From Actinomycetota bacterium (GTDB taxonomy: Bacteria; Actinomycetota; Actinomycetes; Nanopelagicales; Nanopelagicaceae), in NCBI GenBank assembly GCA_947372165.1, contig CANBSP010000009.1:1-55044 (forward strand): a stretch of DNA of 55,044 nucleotides, given 5' to 3'. Shown here piece after piece: positions 1 to 7,523 of this stretch. The notes under the pieces are model-generated. The model saw only the letters and a list, made by a program, of their open reading frames with translations. It ran no database searches and was not told the DNA's origin. Numbering within the stretch: position 1 is the first letter of the stretch; each line of letters opens with the position of its first letter. The position numbers were made by a program, and so were the translations under genes.

Positions 1-70
1 GGGAGCGGGATTTGAACCCACGACACAGCGATTATGAGCCGCTTGCTCTACCAAGCTGAGCTATCCCGCC
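1..70 (-). tRNA. tRNA-Met (CAT), 3' end cut by the window edge
   Basis: Read on the minus strand, the gene starts GGCGGGA at base 70 and folds into a cloverleaf. The D stem is GCTC/GAGC, the anticodon stem AGCGG/TCGCT encloses loop CTCATAA (anticodon CAT), and the T arm is GTGGG TTCAAAT CCCGC. Only TCCC of the 3' acceptor strand lies in the window; the last three bases and discriminator are beyond base 1. CAT could be elongator Met, initiator Met or a lysidine-modified Ile. The paired first acceptor position argues against initiator, but the choice is not certain. Confidence 0.9.
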
Positions 71-71
71 G

Positions 72-144
72 AGCCCCCCACCGGAATCGAACCGGTGACC
101 TTTTCCTTACCATGGAAACGCTCTACCGACTGAGCTAGGGGGGC
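72..144 (-). tRNA. tRNA-Thr (GGT)
   Basis: Minus-strand cloverleaf with acceptor GCCCCCC/GGGGGGC, D stem GCTC/GAGC, anticodon stem TTTCC/GGAAA, loop ATGGTAA (anticodon GGT) and T arm ACCGG TTCGATT CCGGT. The discriminator is T at base 72. CCA is not encoded: the next transcript base is C and then tRNA-Met begins, so only one base separates the two tRNAs. They are almost certainly one transcript, Thr then Met. Confidence 0.95.
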
Positions 145-251
145 GAAAAGAGTACGGAGCAGGGTACAACGAATCTGACCCTTGTGAGAAATCACCAGAA
201 AACTGTGCGCACGAGGATCCCCCACATGGCTTCAAGTAGCCTTCTCCCATC
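145..251. other. gap between tRNA-Thr and the first protein gene
   Basis: This 107-base gap must hold the minus-strand promoter of the tRNA pair and the plus-strand promoter of the next gene. A TAGCCT hexamer at 237-242 lies nine bases before the ATG at 252, looser than the six-base spacing seen elsewhere in this window. I see no strong terminator. Confidence 0.4.
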
Positions 252-1913
252 ATGGAGTTGAGGCGGCCTACGAGGAAGATTCTGGCAGTAGTTCTTTCGG
301 CAACTCTTCTCGGAACCGTTGCAGTTGGCACCGCGGTCTATTCCCACATTCGCAGCGTTCGTAGCGCGGCACCAATCCCCTCTCTCTTGCCTCACGCAGA
401 TATTCCAGAACGTCCGCTAACGACATTCGCCGAGACTCTCAACCAACAGATCCCTGCAGATGCAATAAAGGTTCCATCCAAATGCCGAAAGCTGATCGGT
501 GATTGGGTTACGACTGAAAACCAGAGCCCTGGCATCTCATCAACCCCAGCCACTTGGAGATCACTTCGCCTTGGAAGAACATCTGGTTCTGTTCTCTGGA
601 TTGATCGCCAATCCGCTACTTGTGGTGATCGCATCGGAATACATGCATCACTCTTTCTAAGAAAATCTGATGAAACAAAAGAGACATCGCCTCGAACTTT
701 AGAGGTGCTTCGCATCGGTTGGTATAACGGATCAGGTGCTCGAATGGTCTGGAACTCTGGACCAATTAAATTAAAGTATCGAAATACTCCAACTCCAAGA
801 AATGCCACCCGTACCGTTGAAACGCAATGGCCCGTATCGACCTCTTTCGATATTGGTCCCGAGTGGGTTCCGGGTCTCTACCTCGTTGCATCGGTCAATA
901 AGAGCGGTGCCATCGAAAACGTCGCACCTTTTATTCTTCGTTCTGCTCCAGGAGATTCAAAGTTGGTACTTATCCATTCCACACTCACCTGGGCGGCTTA
1001 TAACTCCTTTGGCGGCCACTCCACCTACTCGGCTGCTTTTCATAAAAAAGCTGAAAGATCTCAAATCTCTTCATTTGATCGACCATATGCCGGCAGCAGT
1101 ATTAACCACATAAGTCGGGATGCAATTTCCTTTGTTCAATATCTAGAGTCAACGGGAATTAATATTGATCAGGTTGCCGATACCGATATCAATAATTCGC
1201 CATCAATCGTGACGAAATATAATGGCATTATCTTTAGCGGCCACCCGGAATATATGACTCGCACTGAATTTAACACCGTGACGGCGGCTCGAAACCTCGG
1301 TATAAATATCGCCTTCATGGGTGCAAATAGTGCCTATTGGCAGTCACGAGTGGAGCCATCACCTACTGGTCCAGATCGTCACTTAATCATCTACCGCAAT
1401 CCATTACTTGATCCGCAGACCGATTGGCAGAAAGTTACAACTGGTTTCGGCAATCGCCGCATCAATACTCAGCCATCTCTTCTCACTGGTGAAAAGACTG
1501 CCGGCGTGCACGTCACAGGAACCATGAATGCTGTGACGATTCCGGGATGGCTAACAATTCCGCAGTCTGCGTCGTTAACGGGCTGGGCAGATAACTCAGA
1601 GATTGATTCAATCGCTTCTGGGCCGGCCGCTCCTCCCCAAGTGAATCTGATCTTCTCTGGGAAATTTGAACTTGTGAACCCTACGCAACGAGCGGTGAAA
1701 TTAGGTCGTTCGCTTATGGCACAAACTATTTGGTTTACGACACCAAGTGGATCCGCAACTTTTGTTGCTGGGATTGATTACTGGCCATGTGAAGTGAGTG
1801 CTACCTGCCCCGAAGGAACAGTTGGCACTGAGACTAAGAATCTCTTGCAATCTGTGACGTCACAAGTCTTGACTCTCTGGCAGACAAAGGCAATTGGAAA
1901 GAGTCTCAAATAA
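252..1913 (+). CDS. membrane-anchored N,N-dimethylformamidase beta-subunit-like protein
   Basis: 553 aa. One hydrophobic segment at about residues 9-30, after a basic start (MELRRPTRK), looks like an uncleaved signal anchor, so the bulk should be outside the membrane. The centre and C-terminal half match my memory of the large subunit of N,N-dimethylformamidase: the stretches TWAAYNSFGGHSTY, IIFSGHPEYMT and FMGANSAYWQSR are typical of that glutamine-amidotransferase-like fold. No small DMFase subunit is nearby, so formamide hydrolysis should not be assumed. In actinobacteria such proteins are often uncharacterised secreted proteins. It stands alone, convergent with the nitroreductase 12 bases downstream. 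The ATG at 252 is chosen because the anchor follows directly. Confidence 0.7.
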   Translation: MELRRPTRKILAVVLSATLLGTVAVGTAVYSHIRSVRSAAPIPSLLPHADIPERPLTTFAETLNQQIPADAIKVPSKCRKLIGDWVTTENQSPGISSTPATWRSLRLGRTSGSVLWIDRQSATCGDRIGIHASLFLRKSDETKETSPRTLEVLRIGWYNGSGARMVWNSGPIKLKYRNTPTPRNATRTVETQWPVSTSFDIGPEWVPGLYLVASVNKSGAIENVAPFILRSAPGDSKLVLIHSTLTWAAYNSFGGHSTYSAAFHKKAERSQISSFDRPYAGSSINHISRDAISFVQYLESTGINIDQVADTDINNSPSIVTKYNGIIFSGHPEYMTRTEFNTVTAARNLGINIAFMGANSAYWQSRVEPSPTGPDRHLIIYRNPLLDPQTDWQKVTTGFGNRRINTQPSLLTGEKTAGVHVTGTMNAVTIPGWLTIPQSASLTGWADNSEIDSIASGPAAPPQVNLIFSGKFELVNPTQRAVKLGRSLMAQTIWFTTPSGSATFVAGIDYWPCEVSATCPEGTVGTETKNLLQSVTSQVLTLWQTKAIGKSLK

Positions 1914-1925
1914 GAATCAATTAAG

Positions 1926-2492
1926 TTAGAGCGTAATTTCCGAAAGTGCCTTTCGAGTACGAGGTGACTCTTCACGCTCTTTCAACTGATCATTTTTCAA
2001 TGCCGAACTCGCAGCTTGTTTGCCGAGAGCGATGATAACGATTGGCTGAAGTGAATCAGGAAGCGCAAAGTGCAGGGCCAAAGCATCACGATCAAAACCA
2101 CCGATTTGGTGGACCACAAGGTTGCGATGATGGGCTTCCACTGTGAGGAATCCGACCGATAGACCCAAGTCATACAAGGCAGAAGGCCGCGGAGTTCCAT
2201 CAGCATTAACCACTTCGGCACAGGCAACGATCAATGCAGAGGCGTTTGGCGCCCACTCCTGATTAAAGCCAGCAAGCATTGATGAGATTGCCTGGAATCG
2301 ATCATCGCCCTGATGAGTAACGATGAATTTCCAAGGCTGGAGATTATTTGAAGATGGCGCCCAGCGAGCTGCCTCAAGGATTGCGATCAAGTCGCTCTCG
2401 GAAAGTGCGAGACCACTTTCGAAGGAACGAGGACTCCAACGTTCGGCGAGGACTGGATGGATTGGCTCAGAGGTCACGACTGGTTTGCGCAT
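1926..2492 (-). CDS. nitroreductase family protein
   Basis: 188 aa, a typical length for FMN-dependent nitroreductases, which reduce nitro groups, quinones or flavins with NAD(P)H in the cytoplasm. Family signs are RWSPRSFES near the N terminus (phosphate-binding Arg/Ser) and WAPSSNNLQPWKFIV at about residues 45-60, plus a C-terminal region ending in LGKQ. The substrate cannot be told. The frame is open from a TTG at 2498, but TAGGAT lies exactly six bases before the ATG at 2492, so I use 2492 (leaderless start). It is divergent from msrB, another redox repair gene, across 101 bases. Confidence 0.85.
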   Translation of the reverse strand: MRKPVVTSEPIHPVLAERWSPRSFESGLALSESDLIAILEAARWAPSSNNLQPWKFIVTHQGDDRFQAISSMLAGFNQEWAPNASALIVACAEVVNADGTPRPSALYDLGLSVGFLTVEAHHRNLVVHQIGGFDRDALALHFALPDSLQPIVIIALGKQAASSALKNDQLKEREESPRTRKALSEITL

Positions 2493-2504
2493 GTGCAAAT
2501 CCTA
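2493..2504 (-). promoter_or_regulatory. leaderless -10 box of the nitroreductase
   Basis: TAGGAT (2499-2504) is followed by six bases and then the ATG at 2492, which places the transcription start on the start codon. Confidence 0.6.
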
Positions 2505-2581
2505 GGTGGGTATAAATATTGTGCCAACTTAAAGCGATCCATTCGCATCAAGCTCCTCCTGCAAGCGCAAAATATGTGTTG

Positions 2582-2593
2582 TAGCCTTTGGCC
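2582..2593 (+). promoter_or_regulatory. leaderless -10 box of msrB
   Basis: TAGCCT (2582-2587), six bases, then ATG at 2594. An in-frame TTG at 2588 would fall inside the spacer and is rejected as the start. Confidence 0.6.
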
Positions 2594-3028
2594 ATGACTG
2601 AGATCAAAAAGGAATCAGATGCACTCGCATTTCCAGTGACACTCGATGAGAGTGCTCTCGCACAAACGCTTGATCCACTCTCTTACGATGTCTTACGTAA
2701 TGGTGCAACCGAGCGACCATTCACTGGCGAATACAACGACACCGATACGGTCGGAAGTTATCGCTGCAAGGCTTGCGGCAACGAACTCTTTAAGAGTGAG
2801 ACTAAATTTCACTCAGGCTGCGGCTGGCCATCTTTCTATGCGCCCACTGCAGATGATGCAGTAGTACTTATTGAAGATGCTTCACTTGCGCCACGCATTC
2901 GCACTGAAGTCCGTTGTGCGAACTGTGGCTCACACCTTGGCCACGTCTTTAAGGGTGAAGGCTATGACGTTCCTACCGATGAGCGCTGGTGCATCAACTC
3001 AGTCTCACTCATCTTGGAAGCGAAATAA
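2594..3028 (+). CDS. msrB: peptide-methionine (R)-S-oxide reductase
   Basis: 144 aa. MsrB repairs the R-epimer of oxidised methionine in proteins, using thioredoxin. The fold is complete: two zinc CxxC pairs (CKAC and CANC), the stretch [19 protein letters not shown], and the C-terminal catalytic Cys in RWCINSVSL. Length fits a free-standing MsrB; no MsrA is fused or nearby. The start is ATG 2594, fixed by the -10 box six bases upstream. It is monocistronic and convergent with the CoA-binding gene, 29 bases away. Confidence 0.95.
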   Translation: MTEIKKESDALAFPVTLDESALAQTLDPLSYDVLRNGATERPFTGEYNDTDTVGSYRCKACGNELFKSETKFHSGCGWPSFYAPTADDAVVLIEDASLAPRIRTEVRCANCGSHLGHVFKGEGYDVPTDERWCINSVSLILEAK

Positions 3029-3033
3029 TCGTT

Positions 3034-3054
3034 AACCTTTAAGAACCTTTAAGG
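3034..3054. repeat. tandem 10-base repeat between convergent genes
   Basis: AACCTTTAAG occurs twice head to tail at 3034-3043 and 3044-3053, and CCTTTAAGG at 3046-3054 is a short palindrome. It lies in the 29-base gap between the stops of msrB and the CoA-binding gene. It is too weak for a classical terminator; its role is unknown. Confidence 0.5.
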
Positions 3055-3057
3055 ATT

Positions 3058-3456
3058 TTAGAGTTTCTGGTGCTCAATTTTGAGGCACTTGTCTTGAATA
3101 ACAGTGAGACCGGCACTTCTTGCGACTTCTGCAAGAACCTCGTCGCGTAGTCCTAGTTGCATCCAAAAGGCGCCTGCCCCTATTTCAATACTTTCCTCAA
3201 GAATTTCAGGCATATCTTCGATGCGACGAAAAACATCAACGATGTCGATCTTCACGGGAATATCTGCGAGGGAGGCAAAGACCTCTTGGCCAAATAACTC
3301 TTTAATGAGCGGATTAACAAAGTAGACCGCGTAATCGCTATTTTCTAGCAGATATCGCGCAACCTGATTGCTGGGGCGATCGGTCTTATCCGAGACGCCG
3401 ACGATCGCAATCGTCTTCGCGGTACTCAGCAGATCGAGTACTTCATTCTGGCTCAT
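3058..3456 (-). CDS. CoA-binding domain protein (YccU-like)
   Basis: 132 aa, a single Rossmann domain of the CoA_binding family, like the N-terminal part of succinyl-CoA ligase alpha. Visible signs are TIAIVGVSDKTDRPS (nucleotide loop) near residue 14, YAVYFVNP, and SLADIPVKIDIVDVFRR. Small proteins of this type (E. coli YccU, Thermus TTHA1899) bind CoA, but their role is not established. The ATG at 3456 is kept because the family domain begins almost at once; no clear -10 at the leaderless spacing is visible. It is divergent from the next gene across 139 bases. Confidence 0.85.
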   Translation of the reverse strand: MSQNEVLDLLSTAKTIAIVGVSDKTDRPSNQVARYLLENSDYAVYFVNPLIKELFGQEVFASLADIPVKIDIVDVFRRIEDMPEILEESIEIGAGAFWMQLGLRDEVLAEVARSAGLTVIQDKCLKIEHQKL

Positions 3457-3488
3457 GCCACGAAGCCTGCCATATCCAACCCAAGAAG

Positions 3489-3540
3489 AGCACTCAGGAT
3501 CGCAAGATCTTGAAGGTCTTGAAAGAGAATTAGCACTCAG
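3489..3540. repeat. AGCACTCAG direct repeats in a divergent promoter region
   Basis: AGCACTCAG occurs at 3489-3497 and 3532-3540, 43 bases apart (about four helical turns). The second copy reads TTAGCACTC at 3530-3538, identical to one arm of the HrcA CIRCE element, but the matching inverted arm is missing. It may be a regulator site for the gene at 3596 or chance. Confidence 0.35.
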
Positions 3541-3595
3541 CTTTTATCGGTTCACAATCTGCCTCTGGGAGTAACCTGCACATGGAGGTTTTACT

Positions 3596-3991
3596 ATGCA
3601 TAAGAAAGTATTTGTTGTTATCTCTCGAAATCACGCACGAGTCTGGACAGATGGCCTCGAGCCGCATACTTCACCGGTCGTTCTTGAAGAGCAATCAGTG
3701 AGCACTGAATATCGGACGATCCTCAATAAGTTCTTCAATGGGCGCGATCGCTCTCAGCTCTCCCCTGCCTTTGCAGAGCAGATCGTGACGGCTATTGATG
3801 GAGTTCGCGAGTTGTATCTGGTTGGCGCCGGTAAAGGAAAAGCTAGCGCCGTCGCCAACTTTGTTTCATACTTACGGAAGCGACATCCTCAGACCGCAGA
3901 ACGAGTCCGTCGGATTGAAACTTTGGATATTCCCAATATGACCGAGCCTGAGATCATGGCCGAGGGTCGACGATTATTCGAACTGCCGTAA
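3596..3991 (+). CDS. small eRF1-like (baeRF-type) protein, function unknown
   Basis: 131 aa, soluble. It begins KKVFVVISRNHARVWTDG and carries a central glycine loop LYLVGAGKGKASAVANF. The pattern (strand, 'ARV' segment, glycine loop, helix, C-terminal strand) resembles the bacterial and archaeal eRF1 domain-2-like proteins, some of which are proposed to act on stalled peptidyl-tRNA. I cannot see a GGQ motif, so the call is a fold resemblance only. A strong Shine-Dalgarno GGAGG at 3584-3588, seven bases before the ATG, marks this as one of the few SD-led, leadered genes here. Its 3' end lies 20 bases from tRNA-Tyr on the other strand. Confidence 0.5.
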   Translation: MHKKVFVVISRNHARVWTDGLEPHTSPVVLEEQSVSTEYRTILNKFFNGRDRSQLSPAFAEQIVTAIDGVRELYLVGAGKGKASAVANFVSYLRKRHPQTAERVRRIETLDIPNMTEPEIMAEGRRLFELP

Positions 3992-4011
3992 TGAATGTGA
4001 TTTTCTAGAAC

Positions 4012-4096
4012 TGGTGGCGGGTGAAGGATTTGAACCTTCGAAGGCAGAGCCGGGGGATTTACAGTCCCCTCCCATTGGCCGCTCGGGCAACCCGCC
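4012..4096 (-). tRNA. tRNA-Tyr (GTA)
   Basis: Minus strand, 85 bases including an encoded CCA (4012-4014). The acceptor is GGCGGGT/ACCCGCC with discriminator A, the anticodon stem GGGGA/TCCCC encloses a loop with GTA, there is a long class II variable arm, and the T arm contains GGTTCAAATCC. Unlike tRNA-Thr in this window, its CCA is in the DNA. Confidence 0.95.
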
Positions 4097-4180
4097 AGGG
4101 TCAATCTGCAGCCTGCGAATAGTAGCGAAGGGCACCTCTAGGGGTCTAATCGGGTTCTTTAAGCACGCACGCGGGAGATG

Positions 4181-4192
4181 TACTCTCACCTG
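4181..4192 (+). promoter_or_regulatory. leaderless -10 box of psuG
   Basis: TACTCT (4181-4186), six bases (CACCTG), then GTG at 4193. This favours GTG 4193 over the in-frame ATG at 4178, which would lie upstream of the promoter box. Confidence 0.6.
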
Positions 4193-5077
4193 GTGATCAC
4201 ATTTTCGAAGGAAGTCGCCGCGGCGATAGCGGCCAAGAAACCCATCGTTGCACTTGAATCAACAATTATTAGTCATGGATTGCCAAGGCCGCGAAATCTG
4301 CAGGTAGCTCGCGAGGTCGAAGAGATCATCCGTGCCGTTGGAGCAGTACCCGCAACGATTGCAATCCTGGATGGAAAAATCCATGCCGGACTTGAGAGTG
4401 ATCAACTCGATCGCATCGCAAATGAAGATGGCGTTGTTAAAGCATCTACTCGCGACCTTGCAGTCCTAGCTGCTACGAAGAAGAGTGCCGCAACGACGGT
4501 TGCTGCCACAGCACATATCGCCGCCATGGCAGGAATATCAGTCTTTGCAACCGGTGGTCTTGGTGGAGTTCACCGTGGTGATGGCTTTGATGAGTCCGCC
4601 GACTTACGTGGATTGTCTATCACGCCGATTGTGATTGTCTGTGCAGGTGTGAAGTCGATCCTCAATGTAGAAGCAACTCTTGAGAGATTAGAAACACTCG
4701 CAGTCCCAGTCCTTGGTTACAAGACCAATAAATTCCCTGGCTTCTACCTCACTGAATCCGGCTTCGAGATCGAGCACCGGGTAGATAGCGCAACCGAGAT
4801 CGCTGCTATTTGGCATCAACGTTCTTCAACAAATACTGCATCAAGCGCGATCGTTGTGACCAATCCCGTTAAGGTGCAGCTCGATAAGACGCTCCATGAT
4901 CGATTGCTTGAAGGCGGCATGGCAGAGGCCGAACGCAATCACATCACGGGTAAGGCAGTGACGCCATTCCTTCTCGAGTACTTCCACCGTGTGAGTGAAG
5001 GTAAGAGCCTTGATGTGAATGTGGAGATTATTAAGGCTAATTCACAGCTCGCGGCCGAGATCGCAATCGCGCTCTAG
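4193..5077 (+). CDS. psuG: pseudouridine-5'-phosphate glycosidase
   Basis: 294 aa from GTG 4193. PsuG splits pseudouridine 5'-phosphate into uracil and ribose 5-phosphate, breaking a C-C glycosidic bond. The whole family body is recognisable: PIVALESTIISHGLPRP at the N terminus, ATIAILDGKIHAGL, a TRDLAVL segment, FATGGLGGVHRG, GYKTNKFPGFY, and a C-terminal ITGKAVTPFLLEY. Length is standard (about 300). An in-frame ATG at 4178 would add five residues but precedes the -10 box. It heads a run of plus-strand nucleoside genes; the kinase supplying its substrate follows 24 bases later. Confidence 0.95.
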   Translation: MITFSKEVAAAIAAKKPIVALESTIISHGLPRPRNLQVAREVEEIIRAVGAVPATIAILDGKIHAGLESDQLDRIANEDGVVKASTRDLAVLAATKKSAATTVAATAHIAAMAGISVFATGGLGGVHRGDGFDESADLRGLSITPIVIVCAGVKSILNVEATLERLETLAVPVLGYKTNKFPGFYLTESGFEIEHRVDSATEIAAIWHQRSSTNTASSAIVVTNPVKVQLDKTLHDRLLEGGMAEAERNHITGKAVTPFLLEYFHRVSEGKSLDVNVEIIKANSQLAAEIAIAL

Positions 5078-5101
5078 CGAGATCGGTATACCTCTACGGC
5101 C

Positions 5102-6004
5102 ATGAAGAAGTTCCTATGTATTGGCGACATCATGATGGATGTCAGCGTTGTTATTGATTCTGAGATACATACTGGCGGTGATACTCAGGCATTTATTACC
5201 ACTCAAGGTGGTGGCGCAGCAGCGAATGTGGCCCGGTGGCTTGCACATCTAGGCCACGACACCTTTCTCTGTTCACGCATTGCTGATGATCCGAATGGCA
5301 TTGCTCTTCAACACGAACTCGATCAGTATTGCGTGAGGCATTCGGGTAAAAGAGTCGCGAATGAGAAATCCGGAACGGTGGTTGTTCTTGTCACCGCCGA
5401 TGGCGAACGGACAATGTTCCCTGATTCTGGGTCTAACTCTGGTTTGAGTGCAGCAGATTTGCCGCCGCTTGAAAACTTCACAGCAGCTTTCCTATCGGGA
5501 TATGCGCTCATCAATCCCATGTCGAGAAGTAATGTCCTTGAAATGATCCAATTGATCAAGGCGCAAGGGATTCCCCTTATCTTTGACCCAGGAACTGTTG
5601 GCGCGCTCCGAAGTATCCCGCATGCACTTATTCATGAGTGGATTCAATTAATGGATGTTTTGCTACTCAACGAAGAAGAAGCGCTCTTCATCGCTCAAGC
5701 AAGTGACCTTCAGGGGTCGCTCGTAGAACTCGCACATGCTGCGCCTATTGTCGTAGTTAAGCGAGGTGCTCAAGGAGCGACCGTGATCTCCCACCAAGTA
5801 ATGACGTTGGAAACACCTGCCCAGAATGTAGAGGTCATTGATACAACAGGTGCCGGCGACTCCTTTGCTGCTGGTTTCATCTCATCGTGGTTTAACGAAG
5901 GCGTTTTGTCCAAGGCGGTCGAGAGCGGCATCTCACAAGCAAGCCTTTGTGTTTCAACTGTTGGGGCTCGCCCACCCCTTGGAAAAGGCAAGCCAGCCCT
6001 TTAG
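5102..6004 (+). CDS. psuK: PfkB-family kinase, probable pseudouridine kinase
   Basis: 300 aa, ribokinase/PfkB fold. The N-terminal signature GGGAAANVARWLAHLG and the C-terminal DTTGAGDSFAAGF (catalytic Asp plus anion hole) are intact. The family covers many sugars and nucleosides. The call of pseudouridine kinase (pseudouridine to its 5'-phosphate) rests on the position directly after psuG. Alternatives are ribokinase or another nucleoside kinase. The start is ATG 5102 (MKKFLCIGDIMMD), with no strong SD. The cytidine deaminase gene begins 13 bases after its stop. Confidence 0.85.
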   Translation: MKKFLCIGDIMMDVSVVIDSEIHTGGDTQAFITTQGGGAAANVARWLAHLGHDTFLCSRIADDPNGIALQHELDQYCVRHSGKRVANEKSGTVVVLVTADGERTMFPDSGSNSGLSAADLPPLENFTAAFLSGYALINPMSRSNVLEMIQLIKAQGIPLIFDPGTVGALRSIPHALIHEWIQLMDVLLLNEEEALFIAQASDLQGSLVELAHAAPIVVVKRGAQGATVISHQVMTLETPAQNVEVIDTTGAGDSFAAGFISSWFNEGVLSKAVESGISQASLCVSTVGARPPLGKGKPAL

Positions 6005-6017
6005 ACTCAGGATCACT

Positions 6018-6434
6018 ATGACTAATACGAATAATGATTCTCACACAGACTCCATTGCTTGGTCCCATATACATGATCTCGCTAAAGAGGCTATGACGAA
6101 GGCGTATGCGCCTTATTCAAACTTTCCAGTTGGTGTGGCGGCTCTCGTCAGCGATGGTCGTTACGTTTCCGGCTGCAATGTTGAAAATGCTAGTTATGGT
6201 CTTGGGCTCTGCGCAGAGTGCGGGCTTGTTTCAAATCTCGCGCATTCAGGCGGTGGCCGTTTAATCGCTGTTGTCTGTGTTGATGCCGCTGGCAATTATC
6301 TCGCCCCGTGTGGTCGTTGTCGCCAATTGCTCTTTGAACATGGCGGTCCAGAGTTGCTCCTCATGACACCTGACGGACCACAGACCATGGCATCAATGCT
6401 GCCGTGGGCATTTGGTCCGGATAACCTCAAGTAA
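6018..6434 (+). CDS. cdd: cytidine deaminase
   Basis: 138 aa. It deaminates cytidine and deoxycytidine to uridine and deoxyuridine in pyrimidine salvage. Zinc-site motifs are both present: CNVENASYGLGLCAECG (Glu and first Cys) and PCGRCRQ (two Cys), typical of the homotetrameric short form. The frame is open far upstream inside psuK, but the ATG at 6018 (MTNTNNDSH) has AGGATC nearby as a weak ribosome site and gives the family length. Its stop is followed immediately by the ATG of add with no intervening base. Confidence 0.95.
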   Translation: MTNTNNDSHTDSIAWSHIHDLAKEAMTKAYAPYSNFPVGVAALVSDGRYVSGCNVENASYGLGLCAECGLVSNLAHSGGGRLIAVVCVDAAGNYLAPCGRCRQLLFEHGGPELLLMTPDGPQTMASMLPWAFGPDNLK

Positions 6435-7523
6435 ATGGCGCTATTAATCTCGACCGAACAAATTCTTCGCGCACCTAAAGTCTTACTTCATGATCACAAC
6501 GATGGTGGGTTGCGTCCGCAGACGATGATCGAGCTCGCCGAATCATCCGGGTATACGAAGTTACCGTTCTATGAAGCAGATGCTCTCCAAAAATGGTTTG
6601 TTGAGGCTTGCAGCGAGGGAACACTCGAGCTCTACCTAGAGACCTTCGAACACACCATCTCGCTCATGCAGACTGCCGAAGAGATTATCCGTGTGAATCG
6701 TGAATGTGCGATTGATCTGGCTCGATCTGGGGTGGTCTACGCCGAAGTACGTGGCGCACCAGAACTCTTCACTCGCAAAGGCCTCACCATCGATCAAGTC
6801 ATTGAATACACAGTCGAGGGTTATCAGCAAGGAATGACAGAAGCGAAGAGTGAAGGAAATACGATTCGAGTTGAAGGTCTGCTCTGCGCGATGCGACACA
6901 CAACCAGTGCCAATGAAGTCGCCGCCAAAGTAGTGAAATATCAGGGTCGCGGGATCGTCGGGTTTGATATCGCAGGCCCTGAGATGGGCTTCCCACCAAC
7001 CGATCACATCAAGGCATTTAACTTCCTCCGTGAGAATGGCGCTCACTACACAATTCATGCCGGAGAAGCAGCGCCGCTGGAATCGATCGCACTTGCAGTT
7101 CGCGATTGCCAGACCGAGCGAATCGGCCATGGAATTCGCCTTATTGACGACATCACCTTTATAGATGGTGAAGCACGCTTGGGTGATCTCGCCCAAGAGA
7201 TCTTGGATAAGCAGATTGCACTTGAGATGGCGCCGACTTCAAATCTTCAGACGGGTGGTGCGGCTTCATATGCCGATCATCCGATTGGCGTTATGAAAAA
7301 CCTTGGCTTCAATGTCACGATCAATACGGATAACCGATTGATGAGTGATACCTCTATGGTTGCCGAAATGACCCATATTGCGACAGCTCATAACTGGACG
7401 CTGCAGGACCTGCAGGATGTAACCGAGAATGCCATGAACGCTGCCTTTATTTCGGCGGATGAGATCGCGCAGATTCTCGAAAGTCAGATTCGACCAGGCT
7501 ACGAGAAAGTTGAAAACCTATGA
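6435..7523 (+). CDS. add: adenosine deaminase
   Basis: 362 aa. It converts adenosine and deoxyadenosine to inosine and deoxyinosine. Metal and catalytic motifs are in order: LLHDHNDGGLRP near residue 18 (HxH zinc ligands), HAGEAAP (catalytic His/Glu), ERIGHGIRL, LEMAPTSN and NTDNRLMS (catalytic Asp). The common actinobacterial motif is HDHLDGG as I recall it; here Leu is Asn, next to the metal site. The ATG abuts the cdd stop. The stop TGA overlaps the ATG of the P450 gene (ATGA), so the two are translationally coupled. Confidence 0.93.
   Translation: MALLISTEQILRAPKVLLHDHNDGGLRPQTMIELAESSGYTKLPFYEADALQKWFVEACSEGTLELYLETFEHTISLMQTAEEIIRVNRECAIDLARSGVVYAEVRGAPELFTRKGLTIDQVIEYTVEGYQQGMTEAKSEGNTIRVEGLLCAMRHTTSANEVAAKVVKYQGRGIVGFDIAGPEMGFPPTDHIKAFNFLRENGAHYTIHAGEAAPLESIALAVRDCQTERIGHGIRLIDDITFIDGEARLGDLAQEILDKQIALEMAPTSNLQTGGAASYADHPIGVMKNLGFNVTINTDNRLMSDTSMVAEMTHIATAHNWTLQDLQDVTENAMNAAFISADEIAQILESQIRPGYEKVENL

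Noticed and set aside
107-395. Two short minus-strand frames over the tRNA-Thr and the start of the first protein gene
   Set aside because: They overlap the tRNA and a better-supported gene on the plus strand and show no family features.
2588-2593. TTG at 2588 as the msrB start
   Set aside because: It falls within the six-base spacer between the -10 box and ATG 2594.
3530-3556. A full HrcA CIRCE element
   Set aside because: Only one nine-base arm is present; the expected inverted arm nine bases later is missing.
4014-4196. Open frame whose product begins GEGFEPSKAEPGDLQS
   Set aside because: It reads the antisense of tRNA-Tyr; this peptide is a well-known false gene made by tRNA complements.
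6636-7196. 186-codon minus-strand frame inside add
   Set aside because: It lies wholly within a clear adenosine deaminase; the translation has no domain and many Cys/Trp typical of antisense frames.
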